Source: Ricordea florida (lineage: Eukaryota; Cnidaria; Anthozoa; Corallimorpharia; Ricordeidae). From it: a DNA stretch of 64,000 nucleotides. The stretch spans positions 23,427,204-23,491,203 of the forward strand of contig OX453283.1 in the NCBI GenBank assembly GCA_949710005.1, given 5' to 3'. Of this stretch, positions 39,931 to 49,330 are shown one piece after another (position 1 is the stretch's first letter; each line of letters begins with the position of its first letter). Under the pieces are notes generated by a model. It did no database searches, had not been told where the DNA came from, and saw nothing but the letters and a program-made list of their open reading frames with translations. Made by a program: the position numbers and the translations under genes.

Positions 39931-40103
39931 AGTAGTAGGAAAGTGGGCATTCTGGCGCAATGATTTTTTTCTGGGTCGAGTTGTGATTTTTAGGTCGCTG
40001 GATTTTCAAATTTTTTCAAATCATTATGAAATTTTCTGATCTTGCGATTTTTTAAGTCAATGATTTTTTCCCGATTTCTGTTTTTTAGTTTGGGTGTGGT
40101 CAT
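39931..40103 (+). repeat. Left terminal inverted repeat of element 2
   Basis: The 173 bp match the reverse complement of 56461-56633 with a single difference seen (GTCGCTGG against GTCGATGG). Beyond the repeat, both sides share a GGGGTGAGGAGTGTG-like stretch. Confidence 0.93.
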
Positions 40104-40229
40104 CATGAATAATTAATTAGTTATGGGTAATGACGTCATCAATTGTGTCATTGTGGGGTGAGGGGTGAGGAGTGTGTTAAATTGAAATTTGGGTTTGGGA
40201 TGGTGTAGCGATTGGTATGTTTTGGAGAA

Positions 40230-40772
40230 ATGAGTGAGATGAATGATTTGATTAAATTCGAGAAAATTTGTGTTGGTTATACAGGAGGTATAAAAGCTTC
40301 TAGTATTATTAAAAAATGTAAATCAGATTTAATGGATATTATTTTCAGGTATAATGGGTATATTGAAGAAGTTTCTTTTTCATTTATAATTGAAGATTTA
40401 TTTCCATGCGGATTTAATTTTAAATATGAAAAGGGCTTTAATTTTAAAAAGTTGTCTACGGATGAGATTTATGAGGGGTTAAATAGGTCTATTAATGATG
40501 TTAAACATTGTAATAGATGTTTATATTCTCCTGATGATTTATTTATTAATTACGTTAGTCTTTCTATAGATATAAATAATAACAATGATTTATTACATGA
40601 TGAGCTTTTTAGGCTAATACATAAGCGTCGTTTCTACAATGATTTGTGGGAAGATTTAATGGTTACAGCATGGCATCCAAGTCGAGCATGGGATTGGTGT
40701 TTTGATAATGAACACAAGGAAGATGCTGAGAAATTATGGAATGGTTTCTTAGATGATATAAATGTTGTTTGA
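40230..40772 (+). CDS. Unknown protein with AWHPSRAWDWC C-terminal motif
   Basis: This 180-residue protein uses the ATG at 40230. It is asparagine- and lysine-rich. The middle contains HCNRCLYSPDDLF, and the C-terminus has MVTAWHPSRAWDWCFDNEH, which reminds me of a short motif in uncharacterised proteins of large DNA viruses; this is a weak resemblance. It is the first gene next to the left terminal repeat and has no counterpart in element 1. A hairpin follows at 40794. Confidence 0.6.
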   Translation: MSEMNDLIKFEKICVGYTGGIKASSIIKKCKSDLMDIIFRYNGYIEEVSFSFIIEDLFPCGFNFKYEKGFNFKKLSTDEIYEGLNRSINDVKHCNRCLYSPDDLFINYVSLSIDINNNNDLLHDELFRLIHKRRFYNDLWEDLMVTAWHPSRAWDWCFDNEHKEDAEKLWNGFLDDINVV

Positions 40773-40793
40773 TAGTCATATAGAGAGAACACA

Positions 40794-40818
40794 TTTGTAA
40801 CATGCTTCATGTTACAAA
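40794..40818. terminator. Perfect hairpin TTTGTAACATG / CATGTTACAAA
   Basis: The 11-bp stem has a 3-base loop and lies after the 180-aa gene and before PolB. Almost the same hairpin lies at 55458-55482 near the other end of the element, between convergent genes. A role in transcript ending is inferred. Confidence 0.45.
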
Positions 40819-40894
40819 GGTATAAAAGTTAAATAAGGTGTTAAATAGTATAGTGATTGGTTTAAGGATTATTATTTATTAATCCAATGATGCT

Positions 40895-43800
40895 ATGGAG
40901 AATTTACCAGTAACAGAATTGAGAGCAATAGCCAAAAAAGCTGGTGTAAAGGCTGGCAAATTCAGAAAGGCTGAATTACTCGAAGTGTTATCAGATGTTC
41001 AACCTGAGAATCTAACAGTGAATGCATTGAGAATCATAGCCAAGAAGATTGGTACACAAGGCTATGCCAAGATGCGTAAAACAGAACTAATTAATGTTGT
41101 TGGATCCACACGAGTATCTGAAGCTAATGTTCCAATTTCTAGTCCAATTAGACCCACAAGAACAAAGCCCGCTCGCGCCTCATATAGTAGGGCCATTGAT
41201 TTAGCTAAGAATGAAATTAATAAGACCATAGATTGGATAGGAACTAATGTTACAGATCCGGTTAAGAGGGCTGTCACTAAGAGATTAAGAAAGGTAGCTA
41301 ATATTCTCAAAGAGAAACCTGACTACTTTATCGCTGAAAGACATGAAACGGCTCTGAAAGGCTTTTTGAAGATCTATATAGTAAAGGGTAGAAGTGGCTA
41401 TGATCCAACTTCATTCCTTAGCAATGTTAGATCACAATTCTATGTTTTGATGCGTAAACAGAAGAAGCCATTCAAGTTGAAGTGTATTTTTTCATGCGGC
41501 TTCATAAGGAGGAATAACCAGGATAATCGTGTTATTGAGCAGAGTCAAGGTCATTTTCATTCGCAGATGGAGACAGTAACAGCTTCAACAAACGGATTTA
41601 CTATGTTTGATAATATCAAAGCTAGACTGATTGAATTGGTGGAGAAATATGAGAATGAGCGCTCTGGATGGGTATTTGACCATGTTGTAGATTTTCGTAT
41701 CCACATAAACCCATTTCAACCTTTTTCTGGAACTTCATATATTAAATTACCACCTAAATTGACCGCTAAGAAGGCAATCATAAATGTTAAGAATGAAAAA
41801 GATCAGGAGTGTTTCAAATGGGCAATAACATCTGCTGTATTTCCAAGGGAGAAGGATGCTGGAAGACTAAACAAAGAGATGAGAGAAAACTCAGAGAAAC
41901 TCGATTGGTCGGGAATAGGGTTTCCGGTTTCAGCACTTGGTACAACCCAGATAGATAAATTCGAAAGGCAGAACCCATATGGGATTAATATCCTTGGCTA
42001 TGAGAATGGTGAGCCAACCCTAATCAGACCTAGTAATAAGTCAGGAGTACCAAAGATAAACCTGCTCTTAATATCAAACGATGAGACAAATCACTACTGC
42101 TGGATTAAGAGCATGTCAAGACTTATTAATTATAATAAACATCATGGCACTCGTTTATATTGTGATAACTGCCTAAACTCATTCAATTCAGAAAATTCAC
42201 TGGGCATACACACGGAATATTGCCTGAATAATGAAGCAGTCAAAGTACAGATGCCTATGAATGAGGATGGAAGTCCAAGATACATTACTTTTAAGAACCA
42301 TAGCAGAAAGATGCAGGTCCCATTTGTGGTATATGCGGATTTCGAGTGCTTCACGGAGAAGATAGACACTTGTTCACCGGATGATAGGGATAGCTTCACG
42401 AATCAATATCAAAAGCATAAGCCATCAGGTTTCTGTTACCTTATCAAGTGTTTTGATGATGAGGTATTTGAGCCCAAGTTAGTGATGCGTACAGCCAACT
42501 CACCTGAAGATGATATACCACAAATATTCCAGAAAAGCTTAGAGGAGGATATCAAGGAGATCTATAATCAATTCAAGTCTGAAAAGAAGCTTGTAATGAA
42601 GATGAGTGATCATAGGAAGCATGAAAAGGCTACTCATTGCCATATTTGTGAGGGTGAATTGGGGAATCATAAGGTGATTGATCACTGCCATCTTACAGGT
42701 AGGTACAGAGGATCAGCCCATAGGAAATGCAATTTGGAATTCAAGGCCCCTAAGTTCTTCCCAGTCATATTCCACAATTTGTCTGGATATGACAGTCACT
42801 TATTCATCAAGAAGTTGGGGGTATCAGAGGGTAAGATAGATTGCATTCCACTCAATGATGAAAAGTACATCTCATTCACAAAGGAGATTGTGGTTGAAAC
42901 TTTCAAGAAGGAGGCAGAAGGGGATGAGGAGGATGGTAAGGAGGTTCAGATTAAACGCTCCATTAGATTCATAGACAGTTTTAGATTTATCGGAAGTGGT
43001 CTAGCCAATTTAGTTGACAACTTACCAAGAGAGTCTCTGGAGAGTCTTGAGAGATACTATGAAGGAGAAAACTTTGACTTATTGGCTAGAAAGGGGGTGT
43101 TTCCATATGATTGGTTTGATGGGTTTGATAAGTTACAAGTGTCCAGTCTACCAGCTAAGGAGGAATTCTATTCGAGACTTTATGATGTTGATATATCAGA
43201 TGAGGATTACAAACATGCTGGAAATGTGTGGGATACCTTTGGTATGAAAAACGTTAGGGATTACCATGATTTATATCTCAAGACAGATGTAATCTTATTG
43301 GCTGATGTTTTTGAGAACTTCAGAGGTGTCTGTATGAGAAATTATGGGTTGGATCCTGCATGGCATTTTACTGCACCTGGATTGGCATGGGATGCTACAC
43401 TGAAAATAACCAAGGTGGAATTGGAGCTATTGAGAGATCCAGATATGTTGATTATGATTGAGAATGGTATCAGGGGTGGAATTTCAATGATTTCCACTAG
43501 ACATGGGAAAGCCAACAATCCATATATGAAGGAATATAATCCAGAATTGCCTACAAAGTATATCACATATTTAGATGCGAATGGACTTTATGGCCATGCA
43601 ATGACCAAGTCTTTACCAACTCATGGTTTTGAGTGGATGGATGATCAAGAATTATCAGATTGGAGAGACCATCCATGCATATTGGAAGTGGATTTGGAAT
43701 ACCCACTTCAGCTACATGATCTACATAATGATTATCCATTAGCTCCTGAGAGATTGGATGTAGAAGGTGTTGTTAAGTTAATTCCTAATTTGAGGGATAA

Positions 43801-44779
43801 GAAAAAGTATATATTACATCATGAGGCACTGAAAAAGTATTTATCTTTAGGATTGAAATTAATCAAAGTACATAGAGGAATTAAATTCGAAGAATCGGAG
43901 TGGTTAAGGTCCTACATTGACTTGAACAATAGTCTTAGAGCTAAAGCTGAGAATGACTTTGAAAAAGATTTCTTCAAATTAATGAACAACTCAGTATTTG
44001 GTAAGACTATGGAGAACATTAGGAAGAGAGTGGATATTCAGTTAATCACCAATGAGAAGAAAGCACGTAAGTTGATTGTGAAGCCAAACTTTCATCATAG
44101 GAATATATTCTGTGAGAAATTGACTGCTTTCCATATGAAGAAAACTAAACTTCTTTTTGATAAACCCATTTACTTAGAGCTGGCTATTCTGGATTTGAGT
44201 AAGATAACCATGTATGATTTTCATTACAATTACATAAAGCCTAAGTATGGGGAGAAAGTTAGGTTATTATTCACAGATACGGATTCTCTCGCTTATGAGA
44301 TATATACTGAGGACTTTTACAATGACATAAGCCCAGATGTGAGAGACAAATTTGATACCAGTAACTATCCTAAGGACCATCCATCAGGAATTGAAACTGG
44401 AGTAAATAAGAAGGTTGGAGGTATGTTCAAGGATGAAGCTGGCGGTGAACAGATAATAGAATTTGTGGGTCTAAGAGCCAAACTATATGCCTTCAAAACA
44501 GATAAACAGGCTGAAGTGAAGAAGTGTAAGGGTGTGAATAAGGCAGTGGTGAGTAAGAGTATAAGTTTCGAGGATTATAAGACTTGCCTTTTCAGTGGTC
44601 AATTCCAGAGAAGGAAGATGAATACAATAAGGAGTCATAAACATGAAATGTACACTGAAACAATTAATAAGATTGCATTATCACGCGAGGACGATAAACG
44701 TGTGATAATGGAAGATGGTGTAAATACTTATGCACATGGTCACTTCAGAACGCTAGAAGGTGGTGATTCAGTGTCTTGA
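40895..44779 (+). CDS. Protein-primed family B DNA polymerase with endonuclease VII-type insert
   Basis: This 1294-residue polymerase opens with two tandem SAP-like modules (1-33 and 38-71). Residues 300-410 form a Cys/His peptidase-like region (QECFKWAIT, later NHYCWIKS). A zinc finger lies at 423-443. ExoI is D482/E484. An HNH/endonuclease VII module follows at 580-615 (C582/C585, DHCH 596-599, C612). ExoII is N628/D633 and ExoIII Y794/D798. The polymerase motifs are A around D894, KLMNNSVFGKTME (1028-1040) and C TDTDS (1127-1131). It differs in inserts and motif wording from the element 1 enzyme, so the two are from different PolB lineages. It overlaps the integrase stop region tail-to-tail by 40 bp. 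Confidence 0.95.
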   Translation: MENLPVTELRAIAKKAGVKAGKFRKAELLEVLSDVQPENLTVNALRIIAKKIGTQGYAKMRKTELINVVGSTRVSEANVPISSPIRPTRTKPARASYSRAIDLAKNEINKTIDWIGTNVTDPVKRAVTKRLRKVANILKEKPDYFIAERHETALKGFLKIYIVKGRSGYDPTSFLSNVRSQFYVLMRKQKKPFKLKCIFSCGFIRRNNQDNRVIEQSQGHFHSQMETVTASTNGFTMFDNIKARLIELVEKYENERSGWVFDHVVDFRIHINPFQPFSGTSYIKLPPKLTAKKAIINVKNEKDQECFKWAITSAVFPREKDAGRLNKEMRENSEKLDWSGIGFPVSALGTTQIDKFERQNPYGINILGYENGEPTLIRPSNKSGVPKINLLLISNDETNHYCWIKSMSRLINYNKHHGTRLYCDNCLNSFNSENSLGIHTEYCLNNEAVKVQMPMNEDGSPRYITFKNHSRKMQVPFVVYADFECFTEKIDTCSPDDRDSFTNQYQKHKPSGFCYLIKCFDDEVFEPKLVMRTANSPEDDIPQIFQKSLEEDIKEIYNQFKSEKKLVMKMSDHRKHEKATHCHICEGELGNHKVIDHCHLTGRYRGSAHRKCNLEFKAPKFFPVIFHNLSGYDSHLFIKKLGVSEGKIDCIPLNDEKYISFTKEIVVETFKKEAEGDEEDGKEVQIKRSIRFIDSFRFIGSGLANLVDNLPRESLESLERYYEGENFDLLARKGVFPYDWFDGFDKLQVSSLPAKEEFYSRLYDVDISDEDYKHAGNVWDTFGMKNVRDYHDLYLKTDVILLADVFENFRGVCMRNYGLDPAWHFTAPGLAWDATLKITKVELELLRDPDMLIMIENGIRGGISMISTRHGKANNPYMKEYNPELPTKYITYLDANGLYGHAMTKSLPTHGFEWMDDQELSDWRDHPCILEVDLEYPLQLHDLHNDYPLAPERLDVEGVVKLIPNLRDKKKYILHHEALKKYLSLGLKLIKVHRGIKFEESEWLRSYIDLNNSLRAKAENDFEKDFFKLMNNSVFGKTMENIRKRVDIQLITNEKKARKLIVKPNFHHRNIFCEKLTAFHMKKTKLLFDKPIYLELAILDLSKITMYDFHYNYIKPKYGEKVRLLFTDTDSLAYEIYTEDFYNDISPDVRDKFDTSNYPKDHPSGIETGVNKKVGGMFKDEAGGEQIIEFVGLRAKLYAFKTDKQAEVKKCKGVNKAVVSKSISFEDYKTCLFSGQFQRRKMNTIRSHKHEMYTETINKIALSREDDKRVIMEDGVNTYAHGHFRTLEGGDSVS

Positions 44780-45729
44780 GGCACAAATTGAAGTTCCTCA
44801 CCAACGAATCCCCGTTTTGGGCCCCCATTCAAATAGTACAATACTGGTTGACCCGGCTCAATTATGGTTCGGGCTAAATCATAAATCTGAAGGCTCCATA
44901 TGGGATCAGTAGCCCTTCGTTTGTCCCCACCTTCATCTTCACCAGGAGCATATAGATATCTAACTTGAACATCTGGAGGTAATCTCTTCTCATCCAATCC
45001 CACAGGTCGCTTATACTCTGGAGTTTTAGTGCCAATTGAGTCCATTTTCAAAGCTTCATCAGGCTCTTTACCAGTAATACGGGTTGTCTCACTATTCAAG
45101 GTCTTCATGATAGCGGGCAATCTATTCACCCAAACTGTGGATCTGTTTCCACTAACCATCTCTTGAGCGTATTGATGGCTGAATAACTTTTCACCAAGAG
45201 TCCTATTAGCCCTCTCAACAAAAGCTTGAGCTCTATGATTCCCAGCTTCACTCCGCTGGATTGTAACTTGATGTTTATTCATTATATTTGTTACATCACG
45301 CTTGAATTCTGTTCCTGGATCCACCATTAATGTTTGTGGCCACTTCAATTTACGGGAATAAATCTTTTCAAAGGCATTGGCAACTTCACCACTATCCTTT
45401 GAGGTCAATGCCTCAGCATCCTTATACCTTGAAGCAATATCAATCACAACTAAGGCATAGCGGTATGTTTTTCTTCTCACTGTATCATGAGGAAGAAACA
45501 ACAAGTCCGCCTGATGAATCTGATTGGGCTTATTCACACTCCAATGTGGCCTGGGTATATACTTGGGAGATGGGAGATATATTTGCCACAAGGCCTGCTT
45601 CTCCAACCACTCTTTGGCAACCTTTTCACTAACTTTGGCTGCTTTGGCTAATTTGGGTATCGCTGAGTATCCTTTCCAGTATCCATCAGTGGAGTAATAT
45701 AATCGACTTAAAACATTAGAATCATTCAT
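44740..45729 (-). CDS. Polinton integrase (retrovirus-like DDE)
   Basis: This 329-residue protein has catalytic acids at D75 (HQADLLF), D137 (MVDPGTEF) and E172 (QAFVERANR). It has the same helical N-terminus and the same C-terminal RRATDPIWS and GQPVLYYL motifs as the element 1 enzyme, which it resembles over its full length. It would insert the element into the host genome. It is convergent with PolB (40-bp overlap) and divergent from the capsid gene (26 bp between start codons). Confidence 0.95.
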   Translation of the reverse strand: MNDSNVLSRLYYSTDGYWKGYSAIPKLAKAAKVSEKVAKEWLEKQALWQIYLPSPKYIPRPHWSVNKPNQIHQADLLFLPHDTVRRKTYRYALVVIDIASRYKDAEALTSKDSGEVANAFEKIYSRKLKWPQTLMVDPGTEFKRDVTNIMNKHQVTIQRSEAGNHRAQAFVERANRTLGEKLFSHQYAQEMVSGNRSTVWVNRLPAIMKTLNSETTRITGKEPDEALKMDSIGTKTPEYKRPVGLDEKRLPPDVQVRYLYAPGEDEGGDKRRATDPIWSLQIYDLARTIIEPGQPVLYYLNGGPKRGFVGEELQFVPQDTESPPSSVLK

Positions 45730-45755
45730 TTATAAAAAGAGTATAAGCATTTAAA

Positions 45756-46991
45756 ATGACTTCTATACCAAGCATTCTTGATACCAATCGTGTTCCAAGG
45801 ACTCGTGGAGGGTTGAAGGCTATGACGTCATTAAATCGGGTCACGCTAAACCCATCATCTGCAGAACCTGGTGAGACATTATACATTGAAATCCCAAAAT
45901 TGAGTGAAAATTTAGTGATTGTGCCTGGTAGCGTCTACATAACCTTTGATATGGTTGTAACCGGGCACAAGGACAACACTCTTGTTAATAATTTGGGAAG
46001 GAATCTAATTTCACAATATAAGGTTCTATTTGGGGGTGAAATCATAGAGGATCTTAGTAGATTTGATTTATTCAAAACTTATCATGATTTGTTTTTGTCG
46101 GAGGCAGATCGTGAGAATAGATTGAGACAGGGTATATCTGATGTTAATATAAGGAAAATTAGAACCAATGCAGGCAATAAAGATACATCAAAAGCAAGGC
46201 ATAATACTTTAGCTACGATTCATAACACTAGATATGCTATTCCATTAGATCACACAATCCTCAAAGATCATGGAATATTTTACCCAAGAGGATTACCACA
46301 TCCACTTAGATTTGAATTGACTTTGGCTAAGGTTTCTGATGTTGTAGTTTATTCAAACAGTGAAACACCGGCTAATTATAAATTAATAAATATGGAAATG
46401 GAATACCAATGCATATCGAATGATTTTTTAGCAGGAGAGGCTGTTGCGTCCTACAAAGTTGGGAAAGGATTCACGTATGAAAAAGTACTTCTTCACAAAA
46501 CTTTTACAATCTCTGAGGCTAATGATGCTGTAATAAATCAGCATATTAATGTGCCAAGGAGATCTATGACTGGTATACTATGTCTTTTCACTGCTCCTCA
46601 TGCAGAAGGTCTTAGGGATTCTGAGATTTTTGCAAATCCAAGGATCACATCAGTCAAGATTGACATAGATGGAGTGCCCAACCAAGTTTATTTGAAAGGT
46701 ATGATGGCGACTGATTTGTGGCAATCTATAATTAAGCGATTTGGTCTTAGTGATTCAATTAAGGAATCTGATTTCTATACAGATAAATTCGCTTTGTGGA
46801 TTGATTTGAGGACTTATCCAGATAATGATATTCATGGAAATGGTTTGAAAATTGTTGCTACTCGTGATGGTGTGACTTTAGAAATTAAGAGAGAAAAGGT
46901 AGGAACTAGAGTTCTTACATGCTACATGTTCGTTGTTGCTGACGCTATCATGAGCATTAAGAACAATGGTCTAGAGGAGATTAAATATTAG
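45756..46991 (+). CDS. Probable major capsid protein (double jelly roll)
   Basis: This 411-residue homologue of 9392-10636 is aligned end to end. It has LNRVTLNPSSAEPGETLYI, LSENLVIVPGSV, NTLVNNLGRNL, a DHGIFYP loop, PRRSMTGIL, FALWIDLRTYPDN and MFVVADA. It lies between integrase and ATPase, as in element 1. The capsid role is from family resemblance and context. Confidence 0.7.
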   Translation: MTSIPSILDTNRVPRTRGGLKAMTSLNRVTLNPSSAEPGETLYIEIPKLSENLVIVPGSVYITFDMVVTGHKDNTLVNNLGRNLISQYKVLFGGEIIEDLSRFDLFKTYHDLFLSEADRENRLRQGISDVNIRKIRTNAGNKDTSKARHNTLATIHNTRYAIPLDHTILKDHGIFYPRGLPHPLRFELTLAKVSDVVVYSNSETPANYKLINMEMEYQCISNDFLAGEAVASYKVGKGFTYEKVLLHKTFTISEANDAVINQHINVPRRSMTGILCLFTAPHAEGLRDSEIFANPRITSVKIDIDGVPNQVYLKGMMATDLWQSIIKRFGLSDSIKESDFYTDKFALWIDLRTYPDNDIHGNGLKIVATRDGVTLEIKREKVGTRVLTCYMFVVADAIMSIKNNGLEEIKY

Positions 46992-47004
46992 ACCGCTATA
47001 TGTT

Positions 47005-47032
47005 TTTCTTCTCACATTGTCATGAGAAGAAA
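47005..47032. terminator. Hairpin after the capsid gene (TTTCTTCTCA / TGAGAAGAAA)
   Basis: A perfect 10-bp stem with an 8-base loop lies between the capsid and ATPase genes. The surrounding 46 bp resemble a piece of the integrase gene (45459-45504), suggesting it arose by copying that segment. Confidence 0.4.
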
Positions 47033-47063
47033 CATTAATCTAAAGGAGTTAATGTATTGAGTA

Positions 47064-47672
47064 ATGATGAATGAACTCAAAGATATGATTCCATTCAATT
47101 GCATCATAACTGGTCCCACGAATTGTGGAAAGACCCAATATCTAGTGGAACAGCTTCGAGGCCACTATAGGCAACTATTCGATTATACTGTGTTGATTTG
47201 TCCAACATATGCACATAACAAGACTTATAGAGGCTTTGCAAAGGGAGATAAACGATTCTTTGTACTGTCGCCAGACGCGAGTGACCAGGACGAGATCAAC
47301 AAATTGTTAATGGATTGCTCATCGTTCTTCTCAGATATGAATGCGCTCATAATATTGGATGATTGTGCCGTTTCAAAGGATCTGAAGAATAGATCCAACA
47401 AATTCATCGATTTAGCGTTCTCTGGGAGGCATATAGGGATATCAGTGTGGGTTCTCACTCAGCAGCTCACATCTATAGCCAAACCATTTCGAGAAAATAT
47501 AGCTTGTGTGGTTTCATTCCATAATCCATCACAAACGGCGATGAAGATGCTTTTCGAGGAATATGGCGGAGACCTGGATGTTGAGACTTGTAAAAATACA
47601 AGAAGCATCTTAAGAATGAAAAGTATGCCAGGCTCTGCTTCTCCCTTAGACATCCATTTCAAAGTTATTTAG
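47064..47672 (+). pseudogene. A32/FtsK-HerA-like packaging ATPase, C-terminus frameshifted
   Basis: Walker A GPTNCGKT, Walker B LIILDDC and the SGRH..ISVWVLTQQ segment are intact and close to the element 1 protein. From about 47590 the reading frame no longer matches. The expected C-terminal homology (about 35 residues) continues in another frame and ends with a stop at 47693-47695, just before the next start codon at 47698. This is a single-base frameshift near 47580-47600, either true damage or a sequencing error. The catalytic core remains readable, so the product might still be partly functional. Motif TCTAAAGG lies 17 nt upstream. Confidence 0.85.
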
Positions 47673-47697
47673 AGATACCGGCTCTTACGGCATAATC

Positions 47698-48219
47698 ATG
47701 ACAACTCCCGAAGATATCATGAATGGTGAAACTATTGTAAATGATCAAGCAATAACCACTGATGATTTGAAATCTAAAAGAGAAGAACTTTCAATACTAG
47801 CATGTCTAGGCTCTACCAAGGAGTATACTGGTATGCAAATGACCCTGTCTGATATACATAAATTATCAGAAAAGGATGTTGAAAAGTATTACAAAAGATA
47901 TAAGATGGTGTCTGGTAAGAATCTGGCTGATGGACTAATAGATCCTCCTTTACATCTATTAGCTAAATTAGTTAATTGGTGTCTTAGTAGTTATGGTGGA
48001 ATAGATGAACCAGAAGCTCTAGTAAATGATTGGAAGAATAACCAATTGGTTAAACAATGGCTATCAGAAATTTCTGGTTCAATAGTAGTAAAGGGTGGAA
48101 TAGCTGCTACATTAATAATAATAGCTATTACCACCGTTAAGCATTTCAAAATAAGAGAGCCTAATATTGTTGCTGATTCAACTAATACAGATCAAGTTGG
48201 AGTTGATACTGTCCGGTAA
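47698..48219 (+). CDS. Conserved virion-cluster protein of unknown function
   Basis: This 173-residue homologue of 8146-8724 has LSILACLGSTKEYTGMQMTL, KLSEKDVEKYYKRY, a hydrophobic C-terminal segment (GGIAATLIIIAITTV) and the end motif GVDTV. It follows the ATPase directly, as in element 1. The function is unknown. Confidence 0.72.
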   Translation: MTTPEDIMNGETIVNDQAITTDDLKSKREELSILACLGSTKEYTGMQMTLSDIHKLSEKDVEKYYKRYKMVSGKNLADGLIDPPLHLLAKLVNWCLSSYGGIDEPEALVNDWKNNQLVKQWLSEISGSIVVKGGIAATLIIIAITTVKHFKIREPNIVADSTNTDQVGVDTVR

Positions 48220-48285
48220 TACAAAAAATTTAAAAATTAGTTTGTCCGTGCCAGGAATCAGCATACGCAACAGAAAGCAAACAAA

Positions 48286-49215
48286 ATGTCACAATCTTCT
48301 GATTCATCATCGTCATTTAAAACTCGTTTTGTCTCAATTGAAGAGACTGATTTTAATTGGGATTCTATTGTTATTGAACCTCCAATGAAACGTGGTTCAT
48401 GGTCTTATTCAAAGGTGTTTGTTATTGATGAGGATGATGGTGAGAAAAAGAATCTAGCCTTTCAAATAGGTGATCAGAATATACCAGGATTGTTTTATAA
48501 CTATAATTTTAAACAAAAAATCATTGAAAACATAACTGGTGTTAACTTTCCTTATAGATTATATGACAATGAAACTGAAGCTAGAATTGAGAGTATCATA
48601 AACAAAGTAGCCGACGCTATTCAAGAATTCTATGAAGATGATACGATTAGGAAAAGTATGCCTAAAATAGATAAAAGTAAAAGTAAACTTAAATTTTTGA
48701 GGGAGAAGAAAACAATTGATTTGATTAAACCACCATATGTGGTAGATGATGTATATAACACTAGAAGTATGTGGCTTAATTTTAGTACTAGTGGATCTGG
48801 TCATGATTTGAAAATTCATACTTCATTCAAGGGTCGTAGAAGGGGTCAAGACTACACTCAATACATTCAAAAGAAGAAGGGAGATAATAACACTAAATCA
48901 TGTGCAACAATTTCATTGAGATTAGAAAGAATAACATTTGGGGCTCATGGTACAAGTGATTATATCGCATCTATAAAATTCGTGGTTCAAGCAATTAGAT
49001 TGAGTAAACCTATTGAATATATAGCTAAAGAAAAAGAGGATGAGGAAGATGTTTTTGCAAATCTTGGTTATGATGAAGACACAAGTGAGGATGAGGATGA
49101 ACCTGCTGAATTTACAGAAAAGAATGGTGATGATCACCATGTAGAGGTGGAAACTCCATCAAAAAGGTATTGGGAATTGTTGGGTGATAGGAAGAAGAAG
49201 AGTAGTAGAAAATAA
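48286..49215 (+). CDS. Candidate single-stranded-DNA-binding protein
   Basis: This 309-residue protein is related to 6123-6944 in layout: N-terminal beta region (SYSKVFVIDEDDG), a helical middle, a conserved strand pair (CATISLRLERITFGAHG ... IKFVVQAIRLSKP) and an acidic tail (GYDEDTSEDEDEPAEF). Unlike the element 1 protein it has a basic extension after the acidic part. Similarity is clear only in the last third. It lies inside the plus-strand virion cluster, not on the opposite strand. The SSB role is inferred from the acidic tail, OB-like strand pattern and comparison with large-DNA-virus SSBs. Confidence 0.45.
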   Translation: MSQSSDSSSSFKTRFVSIEETDFNWDSIVIEPPMKRGSWSYSKVFVIDEDDGEKKNLAFQIGDQNIPGLFYNYNFKQKIIENITGVNFPYRLYDNETEARIESIINKVADAIQEFYEDDTIRKSMPKIDKSKSKLKFLREKKTIDLIKPPYVVDDVYNTRSMWLNFSTSGSGHDLKIHTSFKGRRRGQDYTQYIQKKKGDNNTKSCATISLRLERITFGAHGTSDYIASIKFVVQAIRLSKPIEYIAKEKEDEEDVFANLGYDEDTSEDEDEPAEFTEKNGDDHHVEVETPSKRYWELLGDRKKKSSRK

Positions 49216-49301
49216 ACCAATAAGATGAATTAATATGGGGTGAGTAAGAAGGGGTATTGGTGGTAGTCAATAGTTTCCTAGTATGACTCTTACTAGGAGA
49301 C

Positions 49302-49309
49302 TTAAAGGT
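49302..49309 (+). promoter_or_regulatory. Putative late promoter motif of element 2 (TTAAAGGT)
   Basis: It lies 21 nt before the start at 49331. Related motifs sit at 51794-51802 (TTTAAAGGT, 22 nt), 52461-52469 (TTTAAAAGT, 21 nt), 53126-53134 (TTTAAAGTT, 20 nt) and 53441-53449 (TTAAAAGTT, 31 nt). It looks like the element 2 version of the TTTAAAGAT motif of element 1. Confidence 0.45.
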
Positions 49310-49330
49310 TATACTAGATTAACTCATAAC

